NCBI RefSeq assembly: GCF_900637865.1
Contig: NZ_LR134421.1
Location: forward strand, 24,077-88,076
Source: Legionella adelaidensis
GTDB lineage: Bacteria; Pseudomonadota; Gammaproteobacteria; Legionellales; Legionellaceae
Length of the DNA stretch: 64,000 nucleotides
Direction of reading: 5' to 3'
Within the stretch, counting starts at the first letter, position 1. Each line of letters opens with the position of its first letter. The notes under the pieces are model-generated. The model had not been told where the DNA came from. It was given only the letters and a program-made list of their open reading frames with translations, and searched no databases. Shown piece after piece: positions 32,614-42,186 of this stretch. The position numbers and the translations under genes are program-made.

Positions 32614-33450
32614 ATGCAAAAAATATACCCAATTTTAACCCTCATGCTTTTGATGGTTACTCTTACCTGTTTTTCAGCTGTTCAAATTGGCGTTCCTATT
32701 TATGATCCTCCTTTTTCAGTCAATGATCCTGTAAGTGGACCGAGAGGGGCAGACATTAATCTCATGAATGAAGTATGTAAACGCTTGGCTTGGACGTGTT
32801 CGTATACTCCCATGCGTTATTTTGATCTTTATCCTGCCCTGCTAAAAAATCAAGTAGATTTTGTCATAGGCTCTCTAGTGATTACTTCCGACAAAAAAAC
32901 AGAATTTAGTTTTAGCATCCCTTACCTTGTAGCGAAAGGAAGTTTTTTAGTCTTGGCAAGTAGTAAGGTTGAAAGTGTGGAGGATTTAAAAGGACAATCC
33001 GTCGGCGCGTTAACTGGTCGAGTGTATATAGATTATTTACAACAAAACTTTATAGGCGAATTAACGACCATTCCTTTTGAAGATCAGAGCAATATGGTTC
33101 TTGCCCTCAAATCGGAAAAGATCGCTGCTATATTTATTAACCATTTAAGTGCTGCTTATTTACAAAATCAGCATTCTGATATCATTAAAATATTGCCAGA
33201 AGAATATAACGTAGGCGAAGGATTAGGGATTGCCGCCACGTTAGAAAACAACGATAAAATAGATGAAATCAACAAAGTTCTACTACAAATTCAATCGGAT
33301 GGTACATTTATTAAACTTTATAATACTACCTTTGAATTTATTAGCCAAAGTAGTTCCTATCAACACATGAGAATATATTTTCCTGTAGTAGTAGAGGCGG
33401 CTAATACAATAAAGCAGCATGCAGGCAACCCCATTACGCTGATTGGATAA
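32614..33450 (+). CDS. Periplasmic amino-acid-type solute-binding protein
   Basis: This 278-residue protein has a signal peptide ending near TCFSA and a bacterial extracellular solute-binding family 3 fold. The typical opening pattern is seen in VGIPIYDPPFSV-like residues, followed by GADINLMNEVCKRL and the SLVITSDKKTEFSFS segment. SVEDLKGQSVGALTG is the usual start of the second lobe. The site GGAAGG lies just before the ATG. No permease or ATPase gene is adjacent, so it may feed a transporter elsewhere, probably for basic amino acids. The C-terminal 40 residues extend past the normal family end. Confidence 0.85.
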   Translation: MQKIYPILTLMLLMVTLTCFSAVQIGVPIYDPPFSVNDPVSGPRGADINLMNEVCKRLAWTCSYTPMRYFDLYPALLKNQVDFVIGSLVITSDKKTEFSFSIPYLVAKGSFLVLASSKVESVEDLKGQSVGALTGRVYIDYLQQNFIGELTTIPFEDQSNMVLALKSEKIAAIFINHLSAAYLQNQHSDIIKILPEEYNVGEGLGIAATLENNDKIDEINKVLLQIQSDGTFIKLYNTTFEFISQSSSYQHMRIYFPVVVEAANTIKQHAGNPITLIG

Positions 33451-33467
33451 ATCATAAGGATGATTAA

Positions 33468-33698
33468 ATGATTAGAATTTTAACTTTGCTGTTTATTACT
33501 ACCCTGAGTTTTACTGCAAATGCTGACGACGCATTATCATCTACTGACACACAGGATCAGCAAAATGATCAACAAACCTGCTATCAACAGCGCATTAGCG
33601 ATTGCATGAATAAGTGTGCGTCATCCGATGCTTCTGATGATTGCGAGTCATTATGTGAGGAAAACTCAAGAAATGAATGTAAAGATGCTGGTGAATAA
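33468..33698 (+). CDS. Small exported Cys-rich protein
   Basis: This 76-residue protein has a signal peptide (MIRILTLLFITTLSFTANA). The mature part has six Cys, arranged CYQQRISDCMNKC and CESLCEENSRNEC, and is otherwise acidic. Such spacing suggests disulfide-bonded helices. AAGGAT lies close to the ATG, and the gene starts 17 bases after the solute-binding protein, so it is in the same operon. I do not recognise the family. It may help the binding protein or act outside the cell. Confidence 0.65.
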   Translation: MIRILTLLFITTLSFTANADDALSSTDTQDQQNDQQTCYQQRISDCMNKCASSDASDDCESLCEENSRNECKDAGE

Positions 33699-33764
33699 GC
33701 CTAAAATTGCCATGTCCCAGAGATAATGAGATAATACGCTCAAATTATTAGCAGTATTTTATCT

Positions 33765-34727
33765 ATGCAAAAAATTCGTTGTGGCGTAATAGGTGTTGGC
33801 TATCTTGGGAGATTTCATGCCCAAAAATTCAAATCATTGTTGAATGTTGATTTAGTAGGCGTTTGTGATGTCAATCCTGCAATATGCCAGTCTGTAGCCG
33901 ATGAACTCGGGGTTTCTGCCTATAATGATTACCATCAACTTTTCGGAAAAGTGGATGCGGTGAGCATTGCAGCGACTACTAACGCTCATTTTCAAATAGC
34001 AAAAGATTGCTTACAGAACGGTATTCATGTACTCGTTGAAAAGCCTATTACTGAAACGGTAAACCAGGCAAGAGAGTTAATACAAGTTGCTATAAAACAT
34101 CACGTAAAATTACAAGTAGGCCATCTGGAACGTTTCAATGCCGCTCGTTTGGCTTTAGAAGAGCATTTAGATCATCCCCTTTTTATTGAATCACAACGGT
34201 TAGCACCGTTTAATCCCCGTGGTACGGATGTTAATGTTATTTTAGACGTGATGATTCATGATATTGACATAATTCAAAGTATTGTTAACAGCCCCATTAA
34301 ACACATTGAAGCCCAAGGAGCTCCTGTTCTAACCTCTGATATTGATATTGCCAACGCACGGATTAGTTTTGAAAATGGTTGTGTTGCTAATGTCACCGCA
34401 AGCCGCATAAGCTTCAAAACAGAACGTAAAACGCGCATATTCCAACCCAACTCCTATATTTCGATTGATTTTCACAATAAACAATTTGCTGTTTTTCAAA
34501 AGGGTGAGGGTGAAATGTTTCCTGGTATTCCAGAAATTACAAGGCATGAATCTGTTTTTGAAAAAGGAGATGCTTTATTAGAGGAAATTAAAGCTTTCAT
34601 TCAATGCATCGAAAAAGATACTGTACCGTTGGTTACTGGTGAAGATGGCTTAAATGCTTTAGATACCGCGGAACAAATTACTTCTCTTATTAAAAGCAAT
34701 TTACTTGCTCGCTATGACCAAGCCTAA
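33765..34727 (+). CDS. Gfo/Idh/MocA-family oxidoreductase
   Basis: This 320-residue NAD(P)-dependent dehydrogenase has an N-terminal Rossmann fold with VIGVGYLGRFHAQK and the family block LVEKPITET. The second domain contains HDIDIIQSIV, a known region near the catalytic His. It probably acts on a sugar or sugar nucleotide. Its end overlaps the start of lpxB, so a role in lipid A or surface sugar metabolism is suggested by context. Genes for this family lie next to lpxB in other Legionella-like genomes as far as I recall. The ribosome binding site is weak. Confidence 0.9.
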   Translation: MQKIRCGVIGVGYLGRFHAQKFKSLLNVDLVGVCDVNPAICQSVADELGVSAYNDYHQLFGKVDAVSIAATTNAHFQIAKDCLQNGIHVLVEKPITETVNQARELIQVAIKHHVKLQVGHLERFNAARLALEEHLDHPLFIESQRLAPFNPRGTDVNVILDVMIHDIDIIQSIVNSPIKHIEAQGAPVLTSDIDIANARISFENGCVANVTASRISFKTERKTRIFQPNSYISIDFHNKQFAVFQKGEGEMFPGIPEITRHESVFEKGDALLEEIKAFIQCIEKDTVPLVTGEDGLNALDTAEQITSLIKSNLLARYDQA

Positions 34728-35865
34728 ACATATTGTTGTTGTGGCCGGTGAAGAATCAGGTGATATTCATGCAGCCTCCTTTATTAGTGAATTGCGAATA
34801 AAGCACCCCCTACTCCGCATTACGGGTATTGGTGGTGATCATATGAAAGAAGCAGGTGCTGAATTAATTAGCGATTTAGCCAAATATGGTGTGACTGGAT
34901 TTTCCGAAGTAATTCGCCATTTTAAAACAATAAAAAAAGCTTTTAAGTTAATAAAAACACATCTAATTAATGAAAAACCGGATTTATTAGTGCTGGTGGA
35001 TTACCCAGGTTTTAATATTCGCTTGGCACAGTTTGCAAAAAAATTAAATATCAAAGTGGTGTACTACATTAGTCCCCAAGTATGGGCATGGAAAGCAAAA
35101 AGACTGATTACAATCAAAAAAAATGTGGATCACATGGCAGTTATTTTGCCATTTGAAAAAAAAATATACGAAGCTGCCGATATTCCTGTTTCTTTTGTAG
35201 GTCATCCTTTAGTTAATACGGTAAAACTAAATGAAAACACGGAAGAAATACGTAAAAAACTCAATATCCCTAAGAATAAAAAAATTATAGCATTACTGCC
35301 CGGCAGTAGAACACATGAGATAGAGCGGCATTTACCCATTATGGCAGCTGGTATGACATTACTTTCCCAACAGTTTCCGGCGGATTTACATGTAGTTATT
35401 CCGGTTGCCAGAACCATTAAAGCAGAATTGGTTGAAAGTTATTTAAGGCACATGCCCTTATCTTATACACTTACGCAAAATGCTATGTTAGAAACGGTTT
35501 CATGTAGTGATGCAGTGGTAGTAGCTTCCGGTACAGCTTCACTGGAATGTGCCCTTCTTTGCAAGCCTATGTGTATTGTTTATAAAGCTTCTTTGTTAAC
35601 TTATATAGCTGCTATGAAGCTCATTAAAGTTAAATACCTGGGCCTATGTAATCTATTACAAAATACTATGATTGTTCCTGAACTTTTACAGTATGACTTT
35701 AATGCGCGCGAATTAAGCAAAATGGTGGCTGAATTTTTGAGTGAAAAAGCAGCGGTTACCCGAATGCAAAACAAATTAATGCAACTAAGACACTCCCTTT
35801 CTACACTGGCCGCGGATTGTTCCATAAGTCAACTAATTGAACGAGAAATTTTTTTAATTAATTAA
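34714..35865 (+). CDS. lpxB: Lipid-A-disaccharide synthase
   Basis: This enzyme condenses UDP-2,3-diacylglucosamine with lipid X to form the lipid A disaccharide at the inner membrane. The 383-residue protein from the ATG at 34714 matches the family length. Motifs include VAGEESGDIHAA at the N-terminus, the block YYISPQVWAWK, VGHPLV, and LLPGSRTHEI. The ATG lies inside the end of the Gfo/Idh gene, overlapping it by 14 bases. A TTG at 34705 is an alternative start. Legionella species often have two lpxB genes, and this one is not next to lpxA or fabZ, so a second copy may exist outside the window. Confidence 0.95.
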   Translation: MTKPKHIVVVAGEESGDIHAASFISELRIKHPLLRITGIGGDHMKEAGAELISDLAKYGVTGFSEVIRHFKTIKKAFKLIKTHLINEKPDLLVLVDYPGFNIRLAQFAKKLNIKVVYYISPQVWAWKAKRLITIKKNVDHMAVILPFEKKIYEAADIPVSFVGHPLVNTVKLNENTEEIRKKLNIPKNKKIIALLPGSRTHEIERHLPIMAAGMTLLSQQFPADLHVVIPVARTIKAELVESYLRHMPLSYTLTQNAMLETVSCSDAVVVASGTASLECALLCKPMCIVYKASLLTYIAAMKLIKVKYLGLCNLLQNTMIVPELLQYDFNARELSKMVAEFLSEKAAVTRMQNKLMQLRHSLSTLAADCSISQLIEREIFLIN

Positions 35866-35978
35866 TTGAGTCAAACTAGCTTCTCAAATGTCCTTCATGT
35901 ACAATTAATTTTGCTTTTTTAGGGTAAAAACTTAAGAAGCGTTGGAATAGGTAATTAACTAAAATAAGGAAGTTTATA

Positions 35979-36275
35979 ATGATGAATGTTGCTGAAAATC
36001 ATACTGCAATTGAAAATCGCCAAGATCAAGGTCTTCAAGATTTAGTGTATGGTTTAGTTACCAGATTTCTCGCCGAAAATAAAAACAAATCAATTGATGG
36101 ATTATATGACATGATCCTTTCTGAAGTTGAACCTCCTCTATTACAAGCGGTTATGGAAAAGCGCAGAGGCAATCAACTCCAAGCAGCTAAAATGCTAGGC
36201 ATAAGCCGTGGTACAATACGCAAAAAATTACAACGTTATTTCGGCACAAAATATTTCCGTCTAACTGACGAATAA
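35979..36275 (+). CDS. fis: Fis nucleoid-associated DNA-binding protein
   Basis: This is a Fis-type dimeric DNA-bending regulator of 98 residues, the same length as E. coli Fis. The C-terminal helix-turn-helix is plainly visible (GNQLQAAKMLGISRGTIRKKLQRYF). The N-terminal arm differs from the enterobacterial one. In Legionella several Fis paralogues control growth-phase and effector genes; which one this is cannot be told. AAGGAAG lies before the ATG and a second Met follows at once. A clear terminator follows the stop. A single-gene unit is likely. Confidence 0.93.
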   Translation: MMNVAENHTAIENRQDQGLQDLVYGLVTRFLAENKNKSIDGLYDMILSEVEPPLLQAVMEKRRGNQLQAAKMLGISRGTIRKKLQRYFGTKYFRLTDE

Positions 36276-36290
36276 AAAGCGCATGACGCT

Positions 36291-36320
36291 AAAAAGCTCG
36301 CATTTTGCGAGCTTTTTTTT
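36291..36320 (+). terminator. Rho-independent terminator after fis
   Basis: AAAAAGCTCGCA is followed, after a short TTT loop, by TGCGAGC and eight T. The stem is GC-rich and followed by a T-run, about 16 bases after the fis stop. Confidence 0.9.
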
Positions 36321-36396
36321 ATCGCAAGATAAAAAACCCAGAATGCGTATTGCTTAATCCATGATGACATGCGAGCCGAATAGTTCCAGTAGCAGA

Positions 36397-36424
36397 CCTG
36401 TATTATGTCGGGACATAATACAGG
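36397..36424. repeat. Perfect 13-bp palindromic hairpin downstream of htpG
   Basis: CCTGTATTATGTC and GACATAATACAGG are separated by two bases. It lies 19 bases past the htpG stop on its downstream side. No T-run follows, so it may protect the transcript end or bind a protein rather than be a standard terminator. Confidence 0.7.
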
Positions 36425-36442
36425 TAACTACGACGTAACCTA

Positions 36443-38305
36443 CTATGACGCCATTAACAATTTATTGACCCTGCGTATAAAATCTGCCGGGTTGTCCAAT
36501 TGCCCCCCTTCGGCTAACACGGCTTGTTCAAACAGCACGATTACCCATTGTTTAAATTGTTCATCATCTTGCACATCATGCAGTTTTTTAATAAGAGGAT
36601 GTTCCGGGTTTATCTCGAATATAGGTTTTATAGTTGGAAGTTGCTGACCGGCTGCTTGCAAAATTCTTTGCATTTCAAGACCCATATCTTGTTCATCAGC
36701 TACGACACAAGCTGGGGAGTCGGTTAAGCGGGTAGTGACCTGCACTTCTTTAACACGTTCACCTAGCACTTCTTTAATATGTTTTAAGAGAGGAGCTAAA
36801 CTTTTTTCTTTCTCTTTTACTTCTTTCTCATCTTCTAAATCAACTTTGCCTTTGCTGATTGATTGGAGTTTTTTACCATCAAAGTCGCCTAAGTAATTTA
36901 CTAACCATTCATCGACGCGATCACTTAAGAGTAAAACTTCTATTCCTTTCTTTTTAAAGATTTCTAAATGAGGACTATTTTTAGCGGCATTATAGCTAGA
37001 AGCGGTGATGTAGTAGATTTTGTCTTGATCTTTTTGCATTCGACCAACATATTCTTCTAAGGCAATGTCTTGCTTTTCCGAAGTGCTATGCGTGGTGGCA
37101 AAACGCAGCAACTTGGCGATAGTATCTTTATTAGCCGGATCTTCAATAGGTCCTTCTTTGAGAACCAGTCCAAACTGATCCCAGAATGTTTGATATTTTT
37201 CCTTATCATCAGTACTTAATTTCTCTAACATCGATAAAATACGTTTGGTACAAGCGGAGCGAATGCTGTCTACTTGACGATTGTCTTGTAATATTTCTCG
37301 CGAAACATTTAAAGGTAAGTCACTGGCGTCAATAATCCCTTTAACGAAACGCAAATAACGTGGGAGAAATTGAGCAGCGTCGTCCATAATAAAGACACGC
37401 TTAATATAAAGTTTCAAGCCATGTTTGACTTCCTGGTTCCATAAATCATAAGGTGCATGGCTGGGAATATAAAGAAGGCTAATATAATCTTGTTTACCTT
37501 CCACATGATTATGAGACCAAATCAAAGGAGCTTGATAATCATGTGAAATATGTTTGTACAACTCTATATATTCTTCATCAGTAATTTCTGATTTTTGCAA
37601 AGTCCATAATGCTGTTGCTTTATTTACCGCCTCAAAATCTGTAGTTTCCTTGCCCTCTTCGTCCATTGTTTTCATTACAATAGGCCAACAAATATGATCA
37701 GAGTATTTTTTTATAATGCTACGCAAACGCCAGTCACTTAAAAACTCTTCTTCCTCTTTTTTAATATGTAAAATAATTTGCGTTCCGCGGGTCTTCTTAG
37801 TTTCTTGACTGATAGTGAATTCACCTTCACCTGTAGACTCCCAAACGATCCCTTCTTCAGGTTTTAAACCAGCCCTTCTACTTTTAACAGTGACTTTATC
37901 GGCAACAATGAAAGCAGAATAAAATCCCACCCCAAATTGACCAATTAGATGAGAATCTTTAGCCTTTTCACCAGAAAGATGGCTGAGGAATTCTTTGGTA
38001 CCTGACTTGGCTATAGTACCTAAATTTTCAACCGCTTCATCCCAACTTAAACCAATTCCATTATCAGAAATAGTAATCGTTTTAAGCTTTTCATTGTATT
38101 CAACAGTGATTTTTAGGTCAGAATCCCCTTCATACAATTCACTATTTGCGAGTGCAAGAAAGCGGAGTTTATCTAATGCATCAGAGGCATTTGAAATTAA
38201 CTCGCGTAAAAATATTTCTTTATTGCTATAAAGCGAATGCACTACCAAATGAAGCATTTGTTTAACTTCAGTTTGAAAGCCCATAGTTTGTTGCTTATTC
38301 GCCAT
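36443..38305 (-). CDS. htpG: Chaperone HtpG (Hsp90)
   Basis: This is the bacterial Hsp90 homologue, a cytoplasmic ATP-dependent chaperone that helps late folding. The 620 residues are close to E. coli HtpG (624). GHKL-ATPase motifs are intact: [24 protein letters not shown] and [11 protein letters not shown]. The middle domain carries the catalytic-loop region with [14 protein letters not shown]. An ATG with GAGGAG-like site follows a sigma-32-type promoter. The gene starts after a 190-base stretch that also carries REP-like repeats. Nothing is odd in the coding sequence. Confidence 0.97.
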   Translation of the reverse strand: MANKQQTMGFQTEVKQMLHLVVHSLYSNKEIFLRELISNASDALDKLRFLALANSELYEGDSDLKITVEYNEKLKTITISDNGIGLSWDEAVENLGTIAKSGTKEFLSHLSGEKAKDSHLIGQFGVGFYSAFIVADKVTVKSRRAGLKPEEGIVWESTGEGEFTISQETKKTRGTQIILHIKKEEEEFLSDWRLRSIIKKYSDHICWPIVMKTMDEEGKETTDFEAVNKATALWTLQKSEITDEEYIELYKHISHDYQAPLIWSHNHVEGKQDYISLLYIPSHAPYDLWNQEVKHGLKLYIKRVFIMDDAAQFLPRYLRFVKGIIDASDLPLNVSREILQDNRQVDSIRSACTKRILSMLEKLSTDDKEKYQTFWDQFGLVLKEGPIEDPANKDTIAKLLRFATTHSTSEKQDIALEEYVGRMQKDQDKIYYITASSYNAAKNSPHLEIFKKKGIEVLLLSDRVDEWLVNYLGDFDGKKLQSISKGKVDLEDEKEVKEKEKSLAPLLKHIKEVLGERVKEVQVTTRLTDSPACVVADEQDMGLEMQRILQAAGQQLPTIKPIFEINPEHPLIKKLHDVQDDEQFKQWVIVLFEQAVLAEGGQLDNPADFIRRVNKLLMAS

Positions 38306-38337
38306 GAAAAAATCTCCTCATACTTTTGTTCATGCGT

Positions 38338-38365
38338 ATATGAGGGTAAGTTTATAAATTTCAAG
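38338..38365 (-). promoter_or_regulatory. Heat-shock (sigma-32-type) promoter of htpG
   Basis: On the minus strand CTTGAAA (38359-38365) is followed after 13 bases by CCTCATAT (38338-38345). Sigma-32 promoters read CTTGAAA and CCCCATNT with 13-15 bases between, so only one base differs. The htpG ATG is about 33 bases downstream. Confidence 0.75.
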
Positions 38366-38388
38366 TATGACTATAGGGATCAATTATT

Positions 38389-38473
38389 CCTTGATTTCGC
38401 TTCACTTCATCAAGGCTACGACTGAGGCTTCTTCAATATATGTAGCCTTGATGTAGCGATAGCATAATCAAGG
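38389..38473. repeat. Pair of REP-like elements in opposite orientation
   Basis: Copy 1 on the minus strand (38389-38419) reads GTAGCCTTGATGAAGTGAAG and onwards to CAAGG, and copy 2 on the plus strand (38442-38473) starts GTAGCCTTGATGTAGCGATA and ends AATCAAGG. Each has a CCTTGAT/ATCAAGG stem. They resemble the widespread REP consensus with GTAGCCTGGATG...ATCCAGG, but AT-shifted. Confidence 0.65.
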
Positions 38474-38498
38474 TTGTCTTTTTCATAGATTTCATTTC

Positions 38499-39038
38499 CT
38501 AACCGCCACCAATCTTAGGCCTATGCATAAAAAACGTCACTGTATTACTTGTGGCAATGACTTCGCCCTCTTCATCCAATGCGTGAATAGCAATGGTATG
38601 CGTACCGCGGTTTACGTCTCGTAAAGAAAAAACCGTGGCAGCTTGCGGTTCGCCTACTGGTTTATTATCGAATATTAATTGCAAAGAATTTTCTTTTTTT
38701 AATTCCGGTTCCATACTGATAACAATGGGGACATATCCTTGGTTGTTCCGAATAGTCGCTTGATCAGCTGGTTCCATTATTGTAATTTTATAAGCATTTT
38801 CCTCCGAATTAACGGCATTTTCTACCGAAATATCTTCAGGTTGGGATGAAGCAGGTGCAGAGTTTTCAGCGGGTGGTGGATTAGAAAAAGTTTGTACGGA
38901 CGGTAGTTTTACCTCAGTAGCACCTACGTGTGGCTTATCACTAAAATGAACCACTCCACTGCTGTCAGTCCAGGTATAAATTTCTGCTCGCAAAGCGGTT
39001 GTTACGAGCAGGGCAAGACATCCAATAAATTTTTTCAA
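38499..39038 (-). CDS. DUF4124-containing exported protein
   Basis: This 179-residue protein has a signal peptide (KKFIGCLALLVTTALRA) and then the DUF4124 motif YTWTDSSGVVHFSDKP, common in proteobacterial envelope proteins. A Pro/Ser/Glu-rich linker leads to an Ig-like domain of about 90 residues (VNRGTHTIAIHALDEEGEVI). The start is probably the TTG at 39038, as no ATG lies before the signal peptide and AGAGA is close upstream. It is next to glnA, with 10 bases between, so they may be co-transcribed. DUF4124 proteins commonly adjoin glnA in gammaproteobacteria, including glnA-ntrBC regions. Confidence 0.8.
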   Translation of the reverse strand: MKKFIGCLALLVTTALRAEIYTWTDSSGVVHFSDKPHVGATEVKLPSVQTFSNPPPAENSAPASSQPEDISVENAVNSEENAYKITIMEPADQATIRNNQGYVPIVISMEPELKKENSLQLIFDNKPVGEPQAATVFSLRDVNRGTHTIAIHALDEEGEVIATSNTVTFFMHRPKIGGG

Positions 39039-39048
39039 TCTTTATCTC

Positions 39049-40458
39049 TTAGCTGCTGTAATACAATTCAAATTCATAAGGATGTACAAAACTCCTTACC
39101 TGTGAAATTTCAGATTCTTTTAGTGTAATGTAACTATTTATAAATTCCTTACTAAATACATCCCCCTGTAGAAGAAACTCTTGATCTTCTTTTAAATGCC
39201 GCATTGCTTCTTCCAAAGAACCACATACTGTGGGCACATCAATTAACTCTTCCGGTGGCAAATCATAAAGATCTTTATCCATGGGTTGTCCGGGATGAAT
39301 TTTACGTTGAATTCCGTCGAGACCCGCCATCATCATTGCACTAAAGGCTAAATATGGATTAGCCACTGGATCAGGGAAACGCACCTCAACTCTTCTTGCT
39401 TTAGGATTACCCACATGAGGAATACGAATGGCTGCAGAACGATTGCGTGCTGAATAAGCAAGAAGAACAGGCGCTTCAAAACCAGGTACTAAACGTTTAT
39501 AGCTATTGGTTGCAGGGTTGGTAAATGCATTCAATGCCCGTGCATGCTTAATAATGCCGCCAATATAATAAAGTGCCAAGTCCGACAACCCAGCATATTG
39601 ATCACCCGAAAATAAGTTGCTGCCATTTTTAGCCAAAGATTGATGGCAATGCATGCCACTGCCATTGTCACCGACAAGAGGCTTAGGCATAAATGTAGCT
39701 GTTTTACCAAAATTATGGGCTACGTTATGTACTACATATTTTAAAATTTGTAATTCATCCGCTTTTTTGGTGAGCGAATTAAATCGGGTTGCTACCTCAC
39801 ATTGATTTGCCGTAGCTACTTCATGATGGTGTGCTTCTACTACCATCCCTAAAGACTCGAGCATTAGAGAGATAGCAGAACGAATATCCTGAGAAGAATC
39901 AACCGGTGGCACAGGGAAATAACCACCTTTTACATTCGGTCTATGTCCTATGTTTCCGCCTTCAAATGCTTTACCAGAATTCCAATGCGCTTCTTCCGAA
40001 TCAATACGATAAAAAGAACCGCTCATGTTGGTTTCCCAACGTACATCATCAAAAATAAAGAACTCGGGTTCGGGGCCGAAATATACTTCATCGGCAATGC
40101 CGGTCGAGCGCATATAGGCTTCGGCCCTTTGAGCGATAGAACGCGGGTCCCGGTCATACCCTAACATAGTTTGAGGATCCACCACGTTACAGCGAATAAT
40201 TAATGTACTTTCTTGGTAGAAAGGATCAGGTAAAATAGTAGAGAGATCGGGAACTAATGCTAAATCGGATTGGTGAATCTTCTGCCATCCCTTAATGGAA
40301 GAACCGTCGAACATTTTGCCATACTCCAAAAATTCTTCATCAACCGAAGAAATGGGAATAGTGATATGTTGTTCTTTGCCTAAGGTATCAGTAAATCGTA
40401 AGTCAACAAATTTGGCTTCATACTTATTTATAGCATCTAATACTTCATTTTTGCTCAT
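39049..40458 (-). CDS. glnA: Glutamine synthetase, type I
   Basis: This enzyme joins ammonia to glutamate with ATP, the main route of ammonia assimilation. From the ATG at 40458 (GGAGAGAAGA just upstream) the protein has 469 residues, the same as E. coli GlnA. Motifs are [25 protein letters not shown], the ATP-binding [16 protein letters not shown], and the adenylylation loop DLYDLPPEE with its Tyr. The Tyr suggests control by GlnE. A possible promoter lies at 40480-40508 on the same strand. It is divergent from gspF. Confidence 0.97.
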   Translation of the reverse strand: MSKNEVLDAINKYEAKFVDLRFTDTLGKEQHITIPISSVDEEFLEYGKMFDGSSIKGWQKIHQSDLALVPDLSTILPDPFYQESTLIIRCNVVDPQTMLGYDRDPRSIAQRAEAYMRSTGIADEVYFGPEPEFFIFDDVRWETNMSGSFYRIDSEEAHWNSGKAFEGGNIGHRPNVKGGYFPVPPVDSSQDIRSAISLMLESLGMVVEAHHHEVATANQCEVATRFNSLTKKADELQILKYVVHNVAHNFGKTATFMPKPLVGDNGSGMHCHQSLAKNGSNLFSGDQYAGLSDLALYYIGGIIKHARALNAFTNPATNSYKRLVPGFEAPVLLAYSARNRSAAIRIPHVGNPKARRVEVRFPDPVANPYLAFSAMMMAGLDGIQRKIHPGQPMDKDLYDLPPEELIDVPTVCGSLEEAMRHLKEDQEFLLQGDVFSKEFINSYITLKESEISQVRSFVHPYEFELYYSS

Positions 40459-40479
40459 TCTTCTCTCCATGATTTGCTT

Positions 40480-40508
40480 CGATTAGTGTACCTTAAGTGA
40501 CTTGTCAA
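40480..40508 (-). promoter_or_regulatory. Possible glnA promoter
   Basis: A perfect TTGACA (40503-40508) is followed after 17 bases by TAATCG (40480-40485) on the minus strand. The -10 box is poor (three matches), so confidence is low. The glnA ATG is 22 bases downstream of it. Confidence 0.4.
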
Positions 40509-40551
40509 ACCCAATAGATTAAACTAATCATTTTGCTTAGAAGCTTTGCTA

Positions 40552-41751
40552 ATGGGCGCTTATCAATACCAAGCTCTAAAAAAATCAGGATCTTCTTGTA
40601 AAGGAATAATTGAAGCTGATTCGGAGAGACATGCTAGACAATTATTACGGGACCAGGGGTTGGTGCCTACTCATATTTATACATTAAAAAAAACCAAACA
40701 AATAAGTCATAAAAATAGACTTTCTGCACAAAATTTATCATTGTTTACTCGTCAATTAGCTACACTATTGTCCGCCGGTATTCCCATAGAAGAGTCTCTA
40801 CGAGGGGTAAGTGAGCAAACCGAAAAAGATAAAATAAGGCAATTGATTATTGGCATACGATCGAAGGTTTTAGAAGGGTTTTCATTAGCCCAAGCCTTGG
40901 GTGAGTATCCGAATGCTTTTCCTGAGCTTTACAGGGCAACTGTAGCTGCTGGGGAACAAACGGGTAAATTAGATGTGGTACTAGAAAAACTGGCTGATTA
41001 TACGGAAAAACAGCAAGCAACACGGCAAAAAATTCAACAGGCTTTAATTTATCCTTCGTTAATGATCATTGTATCCATAGCGATTATCAGCTTTTTATTA
41101 GCCTTTGTAGTTCCCAAAATTATTGAGGTTTTTAGTGGAAGTGGACAAGCTCTCCCACAAATGACACTTGTTCTCATTGGCATAAGCCACTTTACCAAAA
41201 ACTATGGTTTTTATTTGTTAGGATTTTTAATTATTTTATTATTCATTTTTATGAAAAGTCTTTCCTACGCCCCAATTCAAACCATATGGCATCGTACACT
41301 TTTAAAAATTCCAATGATTGCCTACCTTATAAAATCGATAAATGTTGCCCGCTATATTCATACTTTTAGTATATTATTTGCTGCAGGAGTGAGTGTTTTA
41401 GAGACCATGCGTGTTGCGACCAGCTTAATTAATAACCGTATTATGCGCGAAGCATTTGAAAATGCCGCTTTAAAAGTAAAAGAAGGATCTGCTATTAGTC
41501 AAGCACTAAAAGACACAGGCTTTTTAAATCCTATGGCTGTACATCTTATTGCGAGTGGTGAAAAAAGTGGCCAACTGGCTCCAATGATGGAAAGAGCCGC
41601 GTTACATATGGATAACGAAGTAAAACGCGTGATTGATACAGCTCTTACCCTATTGGAGCCCCTGGTAATTATTATGATGGGCGGAGTGGTATTATTTATT
41701 GTATTGTCTACCTTATTGCCGATTTTTTCTATGGAGCAATTAGTAGGTTAA
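40552..41751 (+). CDS. gspF: Type II secretion inner-membrane protein GspF (LspF)
   Basis: This platform protein of the type II secretion system sits in the inner membrane and couples ATPase GspE to pseudopilus growth. It has 399 residues from the ATG at 40552; a TTG two codons upstream is possible. Both T2SF domains are present, with three membrane segments near 165-190, 215-235 and 370-395. The start of the protein (YQYQALKKSG) is typical of GspF. It begins the run gspFGHIJK, with 15 bases to gspG. In Legionella the Lsp system secretes many exoenzymes. Confidence 0.95.
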   Translation: MGAYQYQALKKSGSSCKGIIEADSERHARQLLRDQGLVPTHIYTLKKTKQISHKNRLSAQNLSLFTRQLATLLSAGIPIEESLRGVSEQTEKDKIRQLIIGIRSKVLEGFSLAQALGEYPNAFPELYRATVAAGEQTGKLDVVLEKLADYTEKQQATRQKIQQALIYPSLMIIVSIAIISFLLAFVVPKIIEVFSGSGQALPQMTLVLIGISHFTKNYGFYLLGFLIILLFIFMKSLSYAPIQTIWHRTLLKIPMIAYLIKSINVARYIHTFSILFAAGVSVLETMRVATSLINNRIMREAFENAALKVKEGSAISQALKDTGFLNPMAVHLIASGEKSGQLAPMMERAALHMDNEVKRVIDTALTLLEPLVIIMMGGVVLFIVLSTLLPIFSMEQLVG

Positions 41752-41766
41752 CTTGCGAGGTTTTTT

Positions 41767-42186
41767 ATGCGTATGAGCAAAGGTTTTTCATTGATTGAGA
41801 TTATGGTCGTGGTAGTTATATTAGGTATTTTGGCTTCCATTGTTGTGCCTAAAATTATGGGAAGACCCGACGAAGCAAGAGCAGTTAAAGCAAAACAAGA
41901 CATTCTTTCTATTCAAAATGCGCTGGATCTGTATAAGCTGGATAATGGCAATTACCCTACTACAGACCAAGGGCTTTTAGCCCTGGTAGAAAAACCTGCC
42001 TCTAGTCCTGTTCCCCGTGACTGGAAGCAATATCTTAAATCGTTACCAAAAGATCCTTGGGATAGAGATTATCTTTATCTCAATCCAGGGCAACATGGTG
42101 AAATCGATATTTTTACATTAGGGGCGGATGGGAAGCCAGGTGGTAGTGGAATTAATGCCGAAATCGGAAATTGGGATGCTAAATAA
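41767..42186 (+). CDS. gspG: Type II secretion major pseudopilin GspG (LspG)
   Basis: This 139-residue prepilin-like protein forms the body of the type II pseudopilus. The prepilin peptidase site is KG/FSLIEIMVVVVILGILASIV, with a Glu at +5 of the mature protein. The C-terminal domain shows the conserved GspG features YKLDNGNYPTTDQGLLALVEKP and PKDPWDRDYLYLNPG. The length is normal. Its stop overlaps the start of gspH by 11 bases. Confidence 0.95.
   Translation: MRMSKGFSLIEIMVVVVILGILASIVVPKIMGRPDEARAVKAKQDILSIQNALDLYKLDNGNYPTTDQGLLALVEKPASSPVPRDWKQYLKSLPKDPWDRDYLYLNPGQHGEIDIFTLGADGKPGGSGINAEIGNWDAK

Noticed and set aside
32496..32705. 69-aa frame before the solute-binding protein
   Set aside because: It overlaps the signal peptide of the binding protein in another frame, and no ribosome site or family pattern was seen.
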